From: Salinarchaeum sp. IM2453
Lineage (GTDB): Archaea > Halobacteriota > Halobacteria > Halobacteriales > Salinarchaeaceae
Length of the DNA: 64,000 bases
Assembly: GCF_019693215.1 (NCBI RefSeq)
Contig: NZ_CP081183.1
Span: 2,592,679 to 2,656,678, forward strand
Direction of reading: 5' to 3'
The notes beneath the pieces are model-generated. The model worked only from the letters and a program-made list of their open reading frames with translations. It was not told where the DNA came from and did not search any database. Made by a program: the position numbers and the translations under genes. Each line of letters begins with the position of its first letter. The first letter of the stretch is position 1. Shown here piece by piece: positions 1 to 9,299 of the stretch.

Positions 1-791
1 TTCCATTTGTCTCGGTTACAGGGAGCGTGTGTATTTGGCCCTTCACATCCCATATTCAGGTAAAGACACCCTTGGTCGCCGAATTCCTCGGCTGCTTCCT
101 TGTACTCGTAGTGCTCGTTGCGGGGACATCCTTGGTGAACTGTGACGTCGTCAAAGAACGTTTTTGGCCGGTTATATTCGTCCAAAGACAGATCTTCACC
201 ACTCAATAACGCGCCAAGTGATTGAATGACCCAGTCAGGATGGACTGGACACCCTGAAATGTTAACCACGGGGAGTCCTGCGTTTGATCTAAACTCTTCT
301 CCAAGGAGTCCGCCTTTCTCGCGACGATGAAACTGCAACCCTGTTGCATCGGTCGGATTGGGGCCAGCAGCTGGAATGTTGCCGAAAGCCGCACATGTTC
401 CAACAGCCACAACAAATTCTGCCTCCGGTGCTAGCATTTCTACCCACTCCATCACGCTCTTTGATCCAATCAGGCATGCCATACCAGTTCCATCGGGTCC
501 GGTTGGAACTGATCCCTCAACGATTAGCACATCGAGTGAAAGGTCTCCGCGTCCGAATTTCTCCAGTTTATCAAGGACTTCGGGACCGCTCGTCGGGTTA
601 ATGGTGTTCATGTACCCGAAATTAAAGTCAAACTCATCCATTGCTCCATACAGATCGGGCTGCTGTACATTCATCATTGACATCGAACAGCCTGCGTCGG
701 TCTGCCCTTGTAGCCATAAGACGTTGGCTGTCCCAGATTTGTCTGAGTCAGCTTGTGTGTGGGCTTGCTTACTCGACACTGTTTCTGACAT
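1..791 (-). CDS. [NiFe]-hydrogenase small subunit, partial (3' end off the left edge)
   Basis: This is the electron-transfer subunit of an uptake [NiFe]-hydrogenase, carrying electrons from H2 through Fe-S clusters. 263 codons are in the window; about 60 C-terminal residues should lie outside, judging from family length of about 320. Visible motifs are NVLWLQG (23-29), VAVGTCAAFG with C133, NISGCPVHPDW with C181, and the distal-cluster set H219, C222, C242, C249, with C258 probably opening the medial-cluster ligands. There is no twin-arginine signal, so a cytoplasmic enzyme is expected. From memory the sequence is closest to group 2 (HupS/Huc-like) small subunits. At the first proximal-cluster Cys of the usual CxxC it has Asp32 (TDAGC, with C35 kept). 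The start is chosen because a TATA box lies 23-30 bases upstream. The large subunit should follow beyond the left edge. Group assignment is inference. Confidence 0.88.
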   Translation of the reverse strand, partial: MSETVSSKQAHTQADSDKSGTANVLWLQGQTDAGCSMSMMNVQQPDLYGAMDEFDFNFGYMNTINPTSGPEVLDKLEKFGRGDLSLDVLIVEGSVPTGPDGTGMACLIGSKSVMEWVEMLAPEAEFVVAVGTCAAFGNIPAAGPNPTDATGLQFHRREKGGLLGEEFRSNAGLPVVNISGCPVHPDWVIQSLGALLSGEDLSLDEYNRPKTFFDDVTVHQGCPRNEHYEYKEAAEEFGDQGCLYLNMGCEGPNTHAPCNRDKW

Positions 792-1186
792 TGGCCGACA
801 TATTTCACGGTAATAAATAAACGTAATATTACACACAGAGATTTGCCGGAGAACCGCATCATAGTACAAATAAACGTCGTGATTTTTCAGATGTTGAAAA
901 TTTGCCCACAGGAAGGTAATAGCAAACGCTCGAGTACGCTTCCTGAAGTTGCCTTAGATAGGGAGTAATAGAAGTTTAGTAAAATTATATATAATATAAA
1001 CTATATAATTCAAATAACATCACTTTAGGAGTATTTTTGAAGAATTAGTATATTTTTTGGAACAGGATTATATTTTTTATTCCTATACTATATACCTTAT
1101 TTTTTGAATTATATTGTCTTATTTGCTATTTGTGTTGAAAAATGGAATAAATCTTTTGAGAATCATTTCTTTATTTATTTGTGTAT
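792..1186. other. Non-coding, A+T-rich spacer
   Basis: About 395 bases between the hydrogenase start and the end of the acyl-CoA ligase. Apart from the hydrogenase promoter I see no convincing gene. The part from about 965 to 1190 is very A+T-rich. An apparent plus-strand frame at 1104-1337 is low-complexity and runs antisense into the ligase gene. Confidence 0.6.
814..821 (-). promoter_or_regulatory. TATA box of the hydrogenase gene
   Basis: On the minus strand TTTATTTA lies 23-30 bases before the ATG at 791, the spacing of a haloarchaeal leaderless promoter. It supports that start codon. Confidence 0.55.
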
Positions 1187-2872
1187 TTATTTGATATTAG
1201 TTGACCTCTCTTTTTCTTCCAGTTCCCGAAGCTTAACGCGCTGGATTTTTCCACTGCTGGTCATTGGCAATGAGTCGGTGAATTCTATTTCGCGCGGGTA
1301 CTCATGTTTTGCTAATTTCCCCTTTGCAAGTTCTTGAAGTTCTGATCGAAGATTTTCATCACCAGCAACGTCAGAAGCCAATTTAACATGTGCCTTAATA
1401 ATCTCTCCTCTTTTTTCATCTGGCACCCCAATTACACCTGCCTGCTCGACATCAGGATGTTCTAGCAAAACACGTTCTACCTCAAGCGGGCCAACTCTGT
1501 ATCCTGACGTGATAATAACGTCATCTGCTCGGGATTCGAACCAGACATATCCATTTTCGTCCATTTTAGCATGATCGTCAGTTAAATACCAGCCGTTATG
1601 TTCCTTATTAGCAGTTGCATCTGGCCGATCAAGATACTTCTTGAAGAAGACCCGGTCATCCTGAGGCTTAACAGCAATTTCGCCGACTTCTCCTGGTGGA
1701 AGTTTTTCGTGCGTTTCTGGATCACGAATAGTTACATCGTATCCTGGAAGTGGCTTGCCCATACTTCCTGGCTTTACATCAAACCATCGCGATGAGTTCG
1801 ATATGACAAGATTTAGCTCGGTTTGTCCGTAATATTCGTTAACAGCAAGATTATCAAAGTTCTGCTCTGCCCAGTCTAATATCTCCGGAGTAAGTGGCTC
1901 TCCTGCCGAAGCAATTGTCTGTAAAGCTAAATCGTACTCTGTTGGATCTGCATCCATAAGCATCCGGAGTGCTGTAGGGGGAATCAAAGCGTTACTGATC
2001 TCATATGTTTCACAGAGGTCGAAAACGGAGTCAGGATCAAATCCTTGCATCGGCGCTGCAACAACTGTTGTACCGTGGTGCCAAGAGCCCATCAATAATC
2101 CTCCGAGTGCTGATGCCCATGCCCAGTCAGCAGGAGTCCAGTTAATGTTGTCACTGCTCAGGTTGCTATTGAAAAAGTTATGTGCAGCCGCAGCACGCCC
2201 CAGCCAAAGTCCGTGTCCGTGTAATACTCCCTTTGGTGGACCGGTTGATCCGGATGTATACATGATTGTGCTGTCCGTTTCCGGTGTTGCCTCGACAATT
2301 TGCTGCTTATCCGAATACCCAGAGACGAACTCGTCGAAAGTGTGTGTCGGGGCGTTAACAGTCAAATCCGGATAGTTACTAGGCCCACTGCCGACATACC
2401 ATGGGTGGCTATTCAACTGAATGGCAACATCAAGTCCATCATACTCACTGGTAGCAGCTTCGACATCATCTGCTACGATTGGATCAAATATGATTGCATC
2501 CAATTCCGCATCGCTGGTTCGGTACGATATAGCATTTTCACCGTACATCGTCGTCATCGGCACAGAAACAGCACCAAGTCGCCAAGCTGCTATGTGGGTT
2601 GTTGGGGTTTCGACCCGCTGAGGTGCAATGACTCCAATTCTATCTCCTTTCTCAATTCCGGAGTCAGCAAGTGCATTTGCTAACTGACCGGAAAGCCTAT
2701 CGATATCTGCAAAGGTATACTGTTCTTCTGATACTGCATCGATGAGTGCTACCCGATCTTCCGGTCCCGGATCGGAATGATTTCGTAAGAAATCTCTTGC
2801 CGGATTAAATGAGTCAGGTAGATCCCATGTAAATTGTTCGCGAGCCTTCCTGTAGCTACTGAAGTCAGGCAT
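1187..2872 (-). CDS. AMP-forming acyl-CoA synthetase (acetyl-/medium-chain type)
   Basis: It activates a carboxylic acid to its CoA thioester with ATP through an acyl-AMP. The ANL-family motifs are in order (numbered from the ATG at 2872): YTSGSTGPPKG at about 205-215, YYGQTE at about 347-352, GWYLTDDHA at about 427-435, the hinge region SRADDVIITSGYRVGP at about 447-462, and SSGK with the catalytic Lys near 542. The length of 561 aa is normal. Upstream starts exist at 2887 (ATG) and 2896 (TTG); I prefer MPDF at 2872 because this N-terminus is usual in haloarchaeal relatives. It lies 71 bases downstream of the universal stress protein on the same strand and opposite the thiolase pair. The substrate cannot be told from sequence; neighbours suggest a short or branched organic acid. 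Confidence 0.88.
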   Translation of the reverse strand: MPDFSSYRKAREQFTWDLPDSFNPARDFLRNHSDPGPEDRVALIDAVSEEQYTFADIDRLSGQLANALADSGIEKGDRIGVIAPQRVETPTTHIAAWRLGAVSVPMTTMYGENAISYRTSDAELDAIIFDPIVADDVEAATSEYDGLDVAIQLNSHPWYVGSGPSNYPDLTVNAPTHTFDEFVSGYSDKQQIVEATPETDSTIMYTSGSTGPPKGVLHGHGLWLGRAAAAHNFFNSNLSSDNINWTPADWAWASALGGLLMGSWHHGTTVVAAPMQGFDPDSVFDLCETYEISNALIPPTALRMLMDADPTEYDLALQTIASAGEPLTPEILDWAEQNFDNLAVNEYYGQTELNLVISNSSRWFDVKPGSMGKPLPGYDVTIRDPETHEKLPPGEVGEIAVKPQDDRVFFKKYLDRPDATANKEHNGWYLTDDHAKMDENGYVWFESRADDVIITSGYRVGPLEVERVLLEHPDVEQAGVIGVPDEKRGEIIKAHVKLASDVAGDENLRSELQELAKGKLAKHEYPREIEFTDSLPMTSSGKIQRVKLRELEEKERSTNIK

Positions 2873-2943
2873 GACTTGCCATGACATGTAAAACAAAATC
2901 TATATTATTTGGTATTAATGGTTTCGGTTATACCAGTGACAAG

Positions 2944-3375
2944 TTAATTTGTGCTTTCTGCAATCAATACAGGGATGTCCGTCTGTAGGATCACAGACTG
3001 TGCAACACTCCCAAACAATGCTTTTCCAACAGGACTTCGTTTACGTCCACCGACAACAATCATGTTCGCGGTAATTTCATTTGAGAGCTGTATAATTGTA
3101 TCAACAGGATCCCCATGACGGCGATACAACTCAAGTGAATAGCCTTTATGTTGAAGTTCATCAGCAAGGGACGCAATAGGTTGTGGGAACTCCTTCTCAT
3201 AAAACTCTTCAGAGTTGATTGTTGACCACTGATCACTTTCGACTTCAAACTCTTCAAATACATTGAGGAGATGAAGGTTCGTTATTTCAGGATTAAATGG
3301 AAGACCAAGAAGTGTATTTTTGATATTAGTTATTTGGTTCTCTTCTTCTTCCACGGGAACAAGAATGTCTACCAT
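2944..3375 (-). CDS. Universal stress protein (UspA family)
   Basis: A single-domain 143-aa UspA-fold protein starting MVDILVPVEE. The nucleotide-binding segment is near the C-terminus (IVVGGRKRSPVGKALFGSVAQSV). The second Gly of the usual Gx2Gx9G(S/T) loop is replaced by Lys, so ATP binding is plausible but not certain. It precedes the acyl-CoA ligase on the same strand. Haloarchaea often keep Usp genes beside transport or catabolic genes, where they are thought to modulate partners; a specific role here is unknown. Confidence 0.85.
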   Translation of the reverse strand: MVDILVPVEEEENQITNIKNTLLGLPFNPEITNLHLLNVFEEFEVESDQWSTINSEEFYEKEFPQPIASLADELQHKGYSLELYRRHGDPVDTIIQLSNEITANMIVVGGRKRSPVGKALFGSVAQSVILQTDIPVLIAESTN

Positions 3376-3494
3376 GGTAATCCAACTATTATGTATTTAG
3401 CATCTTAACTTTTGATGAGAAAATAACACGCTGGTGGTCTACGTGAATTATTGGACACCAAAGTTAAGTGCAATCGATTACCATGATAGTTTGC

Positions 3495-4676
3495 ATGTCG
3501 AGCAGTCAATTAGTGTCAGATAAAGATACACTGAGCACACCACATATCGACGGCGTGGGGATGACAGAGTTCACAGCTAATGATGACCGGGCGCTGCTCA
3601 AACTTCTCGAGGTCGCCGCTGATCGCGCGCTTTCCGACAGTAGTACTTCTCGTTCTGAGGTTGATTCAATACACATCGGAAATATGGCTGCTGAGATATT
3701 CAATGGACGGTCTGGACTCTCTAATGCGTTTGTTTCTAAGCTTGGATTTGTTGGATCATCTGTTCATCGAGTTGAGAATACGAGTGCGAGTGGTGCGAGT
3801 GCGTTCAATGATGCAGTTGCCGCAGTGTCGTCTGGTCAGGCAGATGTTGCTTTGGCAGTAGGTGGTGAGAAAATGTCGGAGGCCTCTACCGAAGATGCAA
3901 CGGAGATCATCCGTCAAGTTACACATGCTGATGAACGTCAACAAGGAGTTACTCTTCCTGGGATGGCTGGCTTAGCAGCTAATTATTATCTTAGAGAGAC
4001 TGAGGCTACACGCCATGATTTAGCAAAGGTAGCAGTAAAAAATCACAGAAATGCTAAGCATAATGACTTCGCGCAATTCAACAAAAACGTCGAAGCTAGT
4101 GACGTGCTTGAATCACCGGAAATTGCCTCTCCTCTTCGGTTATATGACTGTTGTCCAACGAGCGATGGAGCAGCAGCCGTTCTATTGACTACGGCAGAAA
4201 CTGAAGTACGTGTGCCAGCGTCTCAGAGTATATCAGGAACACATGCTGTAGGAGATCGGATGAATCCGTTTCGAATTTCGTCAGTTGAAAACGCAGCAGA
4301 ACGAGCCTATCAAGAAGCTGGTATTCAACCAAATGATATTGACGTGGCAAGTATCCACGATGCGTTTACAATTCTTGAGTGGATTGAACTGGAGGAGTTA
4401 GGGCTAGCACCGGAATATAAAGCCTGGAGATTAACTCGAGAAGGAGAGACAAAAAGAACAGGAAAAATGCCAGTTAATCCAGGGGGAGGTCTTAAGGCTC
4501 GTGGACATCCTTTAGGAGCAACAGGATTGGCTCAAATTGTTGAGATGACATGGCAACTCAGAGAGCAAAATCATATCGGATGTAGACAGGTTAAGAATGC
4601 GAGTACAGCACTTACAGCTAACGTAGCTGGGTTTGGTAACAACTGTGTATGCACCATCTTGGAGGGGCCAAAATGA
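3495..4676 (+). CDS. Thiolase-like acyl-CoA acyltransferase, alpha subunit (Ser-type)
   Basis: A thiolase-fold protein of 393 aa related to the catalytic subunit of two-part haloarchaeal beta-ketothiolases and SCP2 thiolases, which condense or cleave beta-ketoacyl-CoA. Thiolase landmarks are GGEKMSE (about 123-129), HDAFT with H289, and GGLKARGHPLGATG with H338. The nucleophile position reads VENTSASG, so Ser97 stands where Cys is usual. Haloferax mediterranei BktB is reported to use such a Ser-His-His set. The start at 3495 (MSSSQL) is chosen; ATG 3483 and GTG 3468 are alternatives. Its stop overlaps the start of the OB-fold partner by four bases, so the two are translated together. It is divergent from the Usp gene. 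Confidence 0.82.
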   Translation: MSSSQLVSDKDTLSTPHIDGVGMTEFTANDDRALLKLLEVAADRALSDSSTSRSEVDSIHIGNMAAEIFNGRSGLSNAFVSKLGFVGSSVHRVENTSASGASAFNDAVAAVSSGQADVALAVGGEKMSEASTEDATEIIRQVTHADERQQGVTLPGMAGLAANYYLRETEATRHDLAKVAVKNHRNAKHNDFAQFNKNVEASDVLESPEIASPLRLYDCCPTSDGAAAVLLTTAETEVRVPASQSISGTHAVGDRMNPFRISSVENAAERAYQEAGIQPNDIDVASIHDAFTILEWIELEELGLAPEYKAWRLTREGETKRTGKMPVNPGGGLKARGHPLGATGLAQIVEMTWQLREQNHIGCRQVKNASTALTANVAGFGNNCVCTILEGPK

Positions 4677-4945
4677 CAAAATTTTACGTATGTACAAACT
4701 GTCAGAGAACAACGGCATACAAAAAGTCACACTGTCAAAACTGTGGACAAAGTTCATTTGATACGATCTATGAAACACGTGGAACGCTGGTCGCTGCCTC
4801 TACAATACAGAAGACTCCCCCGGGTATCCAAAGTCCGCATCATATTGGACTCATTAGTTTTGAGAACGGAGCCTCAATAATAATACAATTAGAGGAGTAC
4901 GTCGAACCGGTCACAGAGGTAGAAGTAGACGAAATCTCCGCATAA
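4673..4945 (+). CDS. Zinc-ribbon/OB-fold thiolase partner (DUF35 type)
   Basis: A 91-aa protein with an N-terminal zinc ribbon (C7, C10, C21, C24) followed by an OB-fold-like beta domain. Such DUF35 proteins form the beta subunit of archaeal two-part thiolases and help hold or channel acyl-CoA. The ATG overlaps the TGA of the thiolase gene (ATGA), a clear sign of translational coupling. Function is inferred from the family and the overlap. Confidence 0.78.
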   Translation: MTKFYVCTNCQRTTAYKKSHCQNCGQSSFDTIYETRGTLVAASTIQKTPPGIQSPHHIGLISFENGASIIIQLEEYVEPVTEVEVDEISA

Positions 4946-5047
4946 GTTAGTAAGGATTACTGAACAGTACCACAGAGGGTTTCTGAGCTTTCTACTGGAT
5001 GCCAATCACAGTTTACTTCAGTTGACGTAAGGATTTTATATCATATC

Positions 5048-7063
5048 TTAGCTTCTGGTAATATTTAGTGTTCGTTGCAAGTCCCAATCGAAATAATACA
5101 TAATAGCAAGTACAGCAAGCATAAACAAGGCAGTCTGGGTGAGCATAGATGGTGCGAACACTACTCCAAGTCCTATTACAAAGTAGATCAGGCGATGTAG
5201 ATAAGTCAATCCCTCCTTCCTGCTATTAAGACCGATACTGACTGATATAAACCCAGATAACACAACTACTGATACAAATAGAGTAGCAACAGATGGGTAC
5301 AGCAGCGGGTCGTTGGCGATAAATGCAAATGGTAGTAAGAACATTGGATATCCGATCTTTAGTGACTCAACTGCTGTTTCCCAGAAGTTTGAGCCTGAAA
5401 TTCCCTGTGCAATAATCACTGATAAAGCGATTGGTGGAGTGATATTCGATACAATCGCAAAATAAAACACAAACATGTGTGCGCTGAATTCTTCAACACC
5501 AATCTGTACAAGAGACGGAGCAACCAGAATAGCGACAATCATGTACGCAGCAGTTGTCGACATACCCATGCCAAACAGAATGGATGCTATCATAGCCAGG
5601 AGAAGCATCACGATGATTGATCCGCCAGCCAAGCCAACTAACTGGGAAGACAGTTGTTGTGCAAACCCGGTTACAATTAACGCTCTGATCACGATTCCCA
5701 AACTTGCCAGAAGAATCGTAATGTTGAGAGTCGCTTCTGCTCCTCTGCGGAACCCTTCAATACTCTGTCGGATATATAACCTCATTTCGTCCTGTGTTGC
5801 TTTTTCGTCTGTTCGTGAGGCCTCAGCGAGCACTTTCACCAGCCGAAGACCTAGAAGGGCAAGGATGGCAAAGAATCCAGCCCGCATGGGATCACTTCGA
5901 ATAATAACGAGATAGTACAGCAAGACTGCAAACATTCCAACATACTCGTAGAAGCTAGCAAGTCGTCTGAGATATTCTGTGGCTGCAGGAGCTGGCCGGT
6001 TGACTACAATGTTACTTTTTTCAGAAGAATTGAGTGATATCGACACGGAAACTGCAGCAAAGAAAAGAAGAGCTGGAACGACAGCTCCAATGATAATCTC
6101 TGAGTAGTTTGGTTCGATCAGTTCTGCCATCAAAAACGCACCAGCACCCATGATTGGAGGGAGAACTTGTCCACCGCAGGAGGCAACCGATTCTATTGCA
6201 CCGGCAACTTTTCCGCGGTAGCCATTTTCCTTCATGAGTGGGATAGTAAAAGAGCCGGTTGTTGCTGTATTCGCAGCGGTTGAACCGTTGATTGATCCCA
6301 TGAACATACTCGCTGCGACTGCTACCTGTCCAATTTGGATATACTGTTGTCGAGCAGCAACCCTTGTCATCGCCTTAATGAACGCAGCCATGCCTCCGTA
6401 TTTTTCCATAATACCAGCAAGGAGGAGAAATATAACGACCCAAGTTGCAGAGATTTCAAGAAGACTTCCGAACAATCCTTCCATTTCGATGGTATTCATT
6501 GTTATAATTCGCTCAACACTGAGTCCCCTGTGGCTCAGCGGGCCTGGCATCAACGGTCCATAGTATGAATAGATCAGCCCAAATATTGCAATACTAGTAA
6601 TAAGCCGTGAGATATGGACGAGGGCGATAAGTACTAGTAATATAACTAGCGCTCCCAAGTATATGTGCAAGTTATCGTAAACACCAGCAGTCCGTACAAT
6701 AGCGTCATAGTCTCGCATAAACACGTACATCGGTATAACAGACACAACTGAATACGCCAAGTACGCACCAGAGAGTAGTTTGCCTCGGATGGTCGTCTGA
6801 TCCATTTTCAGCATGCGCGTGATTCCCCAAAGTGACAAAATCATTGCAAGATGAACGATAGCATGCTGTGACCGGGGAATAGAGAATGTATATGCAAACC
6901 ACATATGATAAACAAAGAAAATAGTTGATATAATATAGACAAACCATTCTATCGGGCTTGAAGAGAAGATAGACGAGTCATACTCTTCGTTGAATTTCTC
7001 ATCGATCTCACGCTCAACATCTGATAATGTCTTACTTTGTGTGTCAGCGGAATTCGTCGACAT
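5048..7063 (-). CDS. TRAP transporter fused permease (TAXI type, DctQM-like)
   Basis: A 671-aa polytopic membrane protein with about 15 or more hydrophobic segments. It combines the small and large TRAP permease subunits, as TAXI systems do. Central stretches such as GSINGSTAANTATTGSF and GAIESVASCGGQVLPPIMGA are typical DctM-like helical hairpin sequences, repeated in the second half (GMGMSTTAAY, NITPPIALS). TRAP carriers use an ion gradient to import organic acids or amino acids delivered by a binding protein. That protein is encoded 18 bases upstream on the same strand, so the two form one operon. Substrate unknown. Confidence 0.88.
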   Translation of the reverse strand: MSTNSADTQSKTLSDVEREIDEKFNEEYDSSIFSSSPIEWFVYIISTIFFVYHMWFAYTFSIPRSQHAIVHLAMILSLWGITRMLKMDQTTIRGKLLSGAYLAYSVVSVIPMYVFMRDYDAIVRTAGVYDNLHIYLGALVILLVLIALVHISRLITSIAIFGLIYSYYGPLMPGPLSHRGLSVERIITMNTIEMEGLFGSLLEISATWVVIFLLLAGIMEKYGGMAAFIKAMTRVAARQQYIQIGQVAVAASMFMGSINGSTAANTATTGSFTIPLMKENGYRGKVAGAIESVASCGGQVLPPIMGAGAFLMAELIEPNYSEIIIGAVVPALLFFAAVSVSISLNSSEKSNIVVNRPAPAATEYLRRLASFYEYVGMFAVLLYYLVIIRSDPMRAGFFAILALLGLRLVKVLAEASRTDEKATQDEMRLYIRQSIEGFRRGAEATLNITILLASLGIVIRALIVTGFAQQLSSQLVGLAGGSIIVMLLLAMIASILFGMGMSTTAAYMIVAILVAPSLVQIGVEEFSAHMFVFYFAIVSNITPPIALSVIIAQGISGSNFWETAVESLKIGYPMFLLPFAFIANDPLLYPSVATLFVSVVVLSGFISVSIGLNSRKEGLTYLHRLIYFVIGLGVVFAPSMLTQTALFMLAVLAIMYYFDWDLQRTLNITRS

Positions 7064-7081
7064 GCTATTGATATAAGAATA

Positions 7082-8170
7082 TTACTGTTCCTCTGGTGGA
7101 GGGGTCAAGTCATAATCATCCCAAAATCCGGCATTTTGGTAGTATTCGTATGCTCCTTGGTGGAATGGAACGTCTGGATGGAGAGTTCCAAGAAACATGT
7201 CTGGATCTGGGAAGAAATCCATTGCACCGTTTTGGTCAAGCAGGTCCTCACCGTGTTCATGAGTCATCTCAGCGATGTCATACACGAGATCTGGATCGGC
7301 GTCTTCTTTCACCACATACAGGTATGTCAGCGTGAACGAATCGACCGGATCAGACCAGTTATCAGAAAACTCTCCTACTGTTTCTTCATCTAGTTCATGG
7401 TATGTTGAATAAGCCAAATCTTCATCAAGGGACTGGATTGTTGAATCTGAGAATTCGAGTGGCTCCCAGTCAACGGTTTCGTCTATTTCTTGTAGCCATC
7501 CTGTCGGGTCATCCTCATTCACGGTCCATGTAAAAGCTGCATCGACAGTTCCATCTCTCAGTGCTGCCGGGATATCAGCGAAGGCCATGTATCGATTGTC
7601 GATGTTGTCCATTCCAATCTCTTGATCAACAAGCCATTCGACCGGTGAACGCGTTCCCGATCCAGCTGAAGAGATTGCAATTGGTCGATCCTCAAGATCA
7701 TCCCATCCACTTACTTCCTCAGCATTGTATACACCAAAGTTGTAAAATGCCATGTATCCGCGTACTTGTCGAATCGAATCAAAATCTTCGAGAGGTTCGT
7801 CTTCAAAGTCTCCTTCATCTGGCGAATCCTCCAATAATTGTGTTGTTGTTCCGGATATCTCAAACTCACCCTGATCAAGTCTTCTGTATGATGCTCCTGT
7901 TCCTTCAGTAACGATTGGTTCAATCTCTGTGTCTAGTAAGTCTTCGCTGTCCATATATTCAGTCCACGTCGAACCAATCTGAAAAGAAGAAGAACCTTCA
8001 GAAGAAGTTCCAAGAGACCATTCATCTTCGCTATCTACCTGTAATACATCAAGGCAACCAGCAAGCCCCGTTATTCCTATAGTCCCTGCTGCAGCAGCAC
8101 CTTGGATATATTCTCGGCGACTCGTCTGACTTGAAGAATCGTTTGACTGTGAAGTGTTAGATTCTGTCAT
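7082..8170 (-). CDS. TAXI-family TRAP substrate-binding lipoprotein
   Basis: The extracellular solute-binding component of the TRAP carrier encoded just downstream. From the ATG at 8170 it has a Tat signal (SRREYIQG, Arg18-Arg19) and a lipobox ending LAGC with C39, so it is exported folded and lipid-anchored. The mature part has TAXI features: GTGASYRR near residue 90, a segment with ISSAGSGTRSPVEWL, and a region with AALRDGTVDAAFTW that lines the ligand site in relatives. Length is 362 aa. Upstream Met codons at 8194, 8197 and 8221 are possible; 8170 gives the most usual signal length. Confidence 0.85.
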   Translation of the reverse strand: MTESNTSQSNDSSSQTSRREYIQGAAAAGTIGITGLAGCLDVLQVDSEDEWSLGTSSEGSSSFQIGSTWTEYMDSEDLLDTEIEPIVTEGTGASYRRLDQGEFEISGTTTQLLEDSPDEGDFEDEPLEDFDSIRQVRGYMAFYNFGVYNAEEVSGWDDLEDRPIAISSAGSGTRSPVEWLVDQEIGMDNIDNRYMAFADIPAALRDGTVDAAFTWTVNEDDPTGWLQEIDETVDWEPLEFSDSTIQSLDEDLAYSTYHELDEETVGEFSDNWSDPVDSFTLTYLYVVKEDADPDLVYDIAEMTHEHGEDLLDQNGAMDFFPDPDMFLGTLHPDVPFHQGAYEYYQNAGFWDDYDLTPPPEEQ

Positions 8171-8293
8171 GTTACCGTCTGTCCCTGTCTTCATCATTGG
8201 AGGATAATAAAACTTTATCAAAGTATATGATTTATTTCATTAACTGACCTAATATCGATTTACTTGAAACTGATGTTGGTGTACCCTGAGATA

Positions 8294-8300
8294 TTTATAC
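8294..8300 (+). promoter_or_regulatory. TATA box of the quinone oxidoreductase gene
   Basis: TTTATAC at 22-28 bases before the ATG at 8322 fits a leaderless haloarchaeal promoter and decides this start over the TTG at 8313. Confidence 0.55.
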
Positions 8301-8321
8301 AGAGGATAGGTATTGTCTACC

Positions 8322-9299
8322 ATGCGTGCTGCTCAATATCACGAGTACGGAGACGAAAGTGTCCTTACTGTACGGGATGTCGACAAGCCATCTATAGAGA
8401 GCGGGGAAATACTGGTTAAGACTGAAGCAGCGAGTGTAAACCCAATAGATACCTATATACGAGAGGGTGATGTAAAGCCCACAGCTGGGCTCCCACACAT
8501 ACCGGGAGCGGACCTGGCCGGTGTTGTAGCTGAGACAGCCGATGATGTTAATCGATTCTCAGCAGGTGATCGAGTTTTTGCAACAGGATTAGGATTGTTC
8601 TCCCAAGGATCCTATGCAGAATATGTTGCGGTCCCTCAAGAACATGCAGCAATACTACCAGAGGAGATTACATTTGATTCCGGAGCTGCTGCAGCGATGG
8701 CATTTGCGACGAGTTGGCGTGCGCTTATTAATCGAGGCGATCTGCAAATCGGAGATATAGCTGTGATTCATGGCGCCTCTGGAGGAGTCGGACACGCTGC
8801 TGTTCAAGTTGCTGACGCTGCTGGCGCATATGTAGTCGGTACAGCACGGGAAGGTGATCCATCTGAATTTGTCTATGATTGTGGAGCAGATGCAGTTGTA
8901 GATTACCGTAGTGAACACCTCGCAGATGAACTTAACCAAGTTACAGATACCCGAAATGTAGACGTAATTCTTGATACTCATGCTGACATACATCTTGACG
9001 CTAACCTACAGAATCTTAGCCGAAATGGGAATATTGTTGTCATTGGTGAGAAAGACACAATTTCATTCGACGGTGCTATTAGCATGCGGGCTAAGCAAAC
9101 AGATGCCAACGTTCGCTTCATGTCAATAATGGCATCCGCAGATGATCAAGCATCAATCCTCTCTAAAGTTGCTGAGAAACTGTCCACAGGAGACTTCAGT
9201 GTCAAAATTGACCGGACTTATTCGCTTGCTGAGATTTCAAAAGCTCATCAAAAAGTTATGGATTCAAGCAACATCGGGAAAGTTGTTATTAATATATAG
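8322..9299 (+). CDS. Zinc-independent medium-chain dehydrogenase, NADPH:quinone oxidoreductase-like
   Basis: A 325-aa MDR-superfamily oxidoreductase. It has the GroES-like N-terminal domain (MRAAQYHEYG; IPGADLAGVV near residue 60) and a Rossmann domain with the NADPH motif IHGASGGVGHAAVQVA near 150-165. The catalytic-zinc Cys/His set of alcohol dehydrogenases is missing, which points to quinone reductase/zeta-crystallin relatives that reduce quinones or enones with NADPH. The gene is divergent from the TAXI operon. Its TAG abuts the stop of the MFS gene on the other strand with no gap. Substrate unknown. Confidence 0.85.
   Translation: MRAAQYHEYGDESVLTVRDVDKPSIESGEILVKTEAASVNPIDTYIREGDVKPTAGLPHIPGADLAGVVAETADDVNRFSAGDRVFATGLGLFSQGSYAEYVAVPQEHAAILPEEITFDSGAAAAMAFATSWRALINRGDLQIGDIAVIHGASGGVGHAAVQVADAAGAYVVGTAREGDPSEFVYDCGADAVVDYRSEHLADELNQVTDTRNVDVILDTHADIHLDANLQNLSRNGNIVVIGEKDTISFDGAISMRAKQTDANVRFMSIMASADDQASILSKVAEKLSTGDFSVKIDRTYSLAEISKAHQKVMDSSNIGKVVINI

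Noticed and set aside
1104..1337. Plus-strand frame of 77 residues in the A+T-rich spacer
   Set aside because: Low-complexity and partly antisense to the acyl-CoA ligase; no motif.
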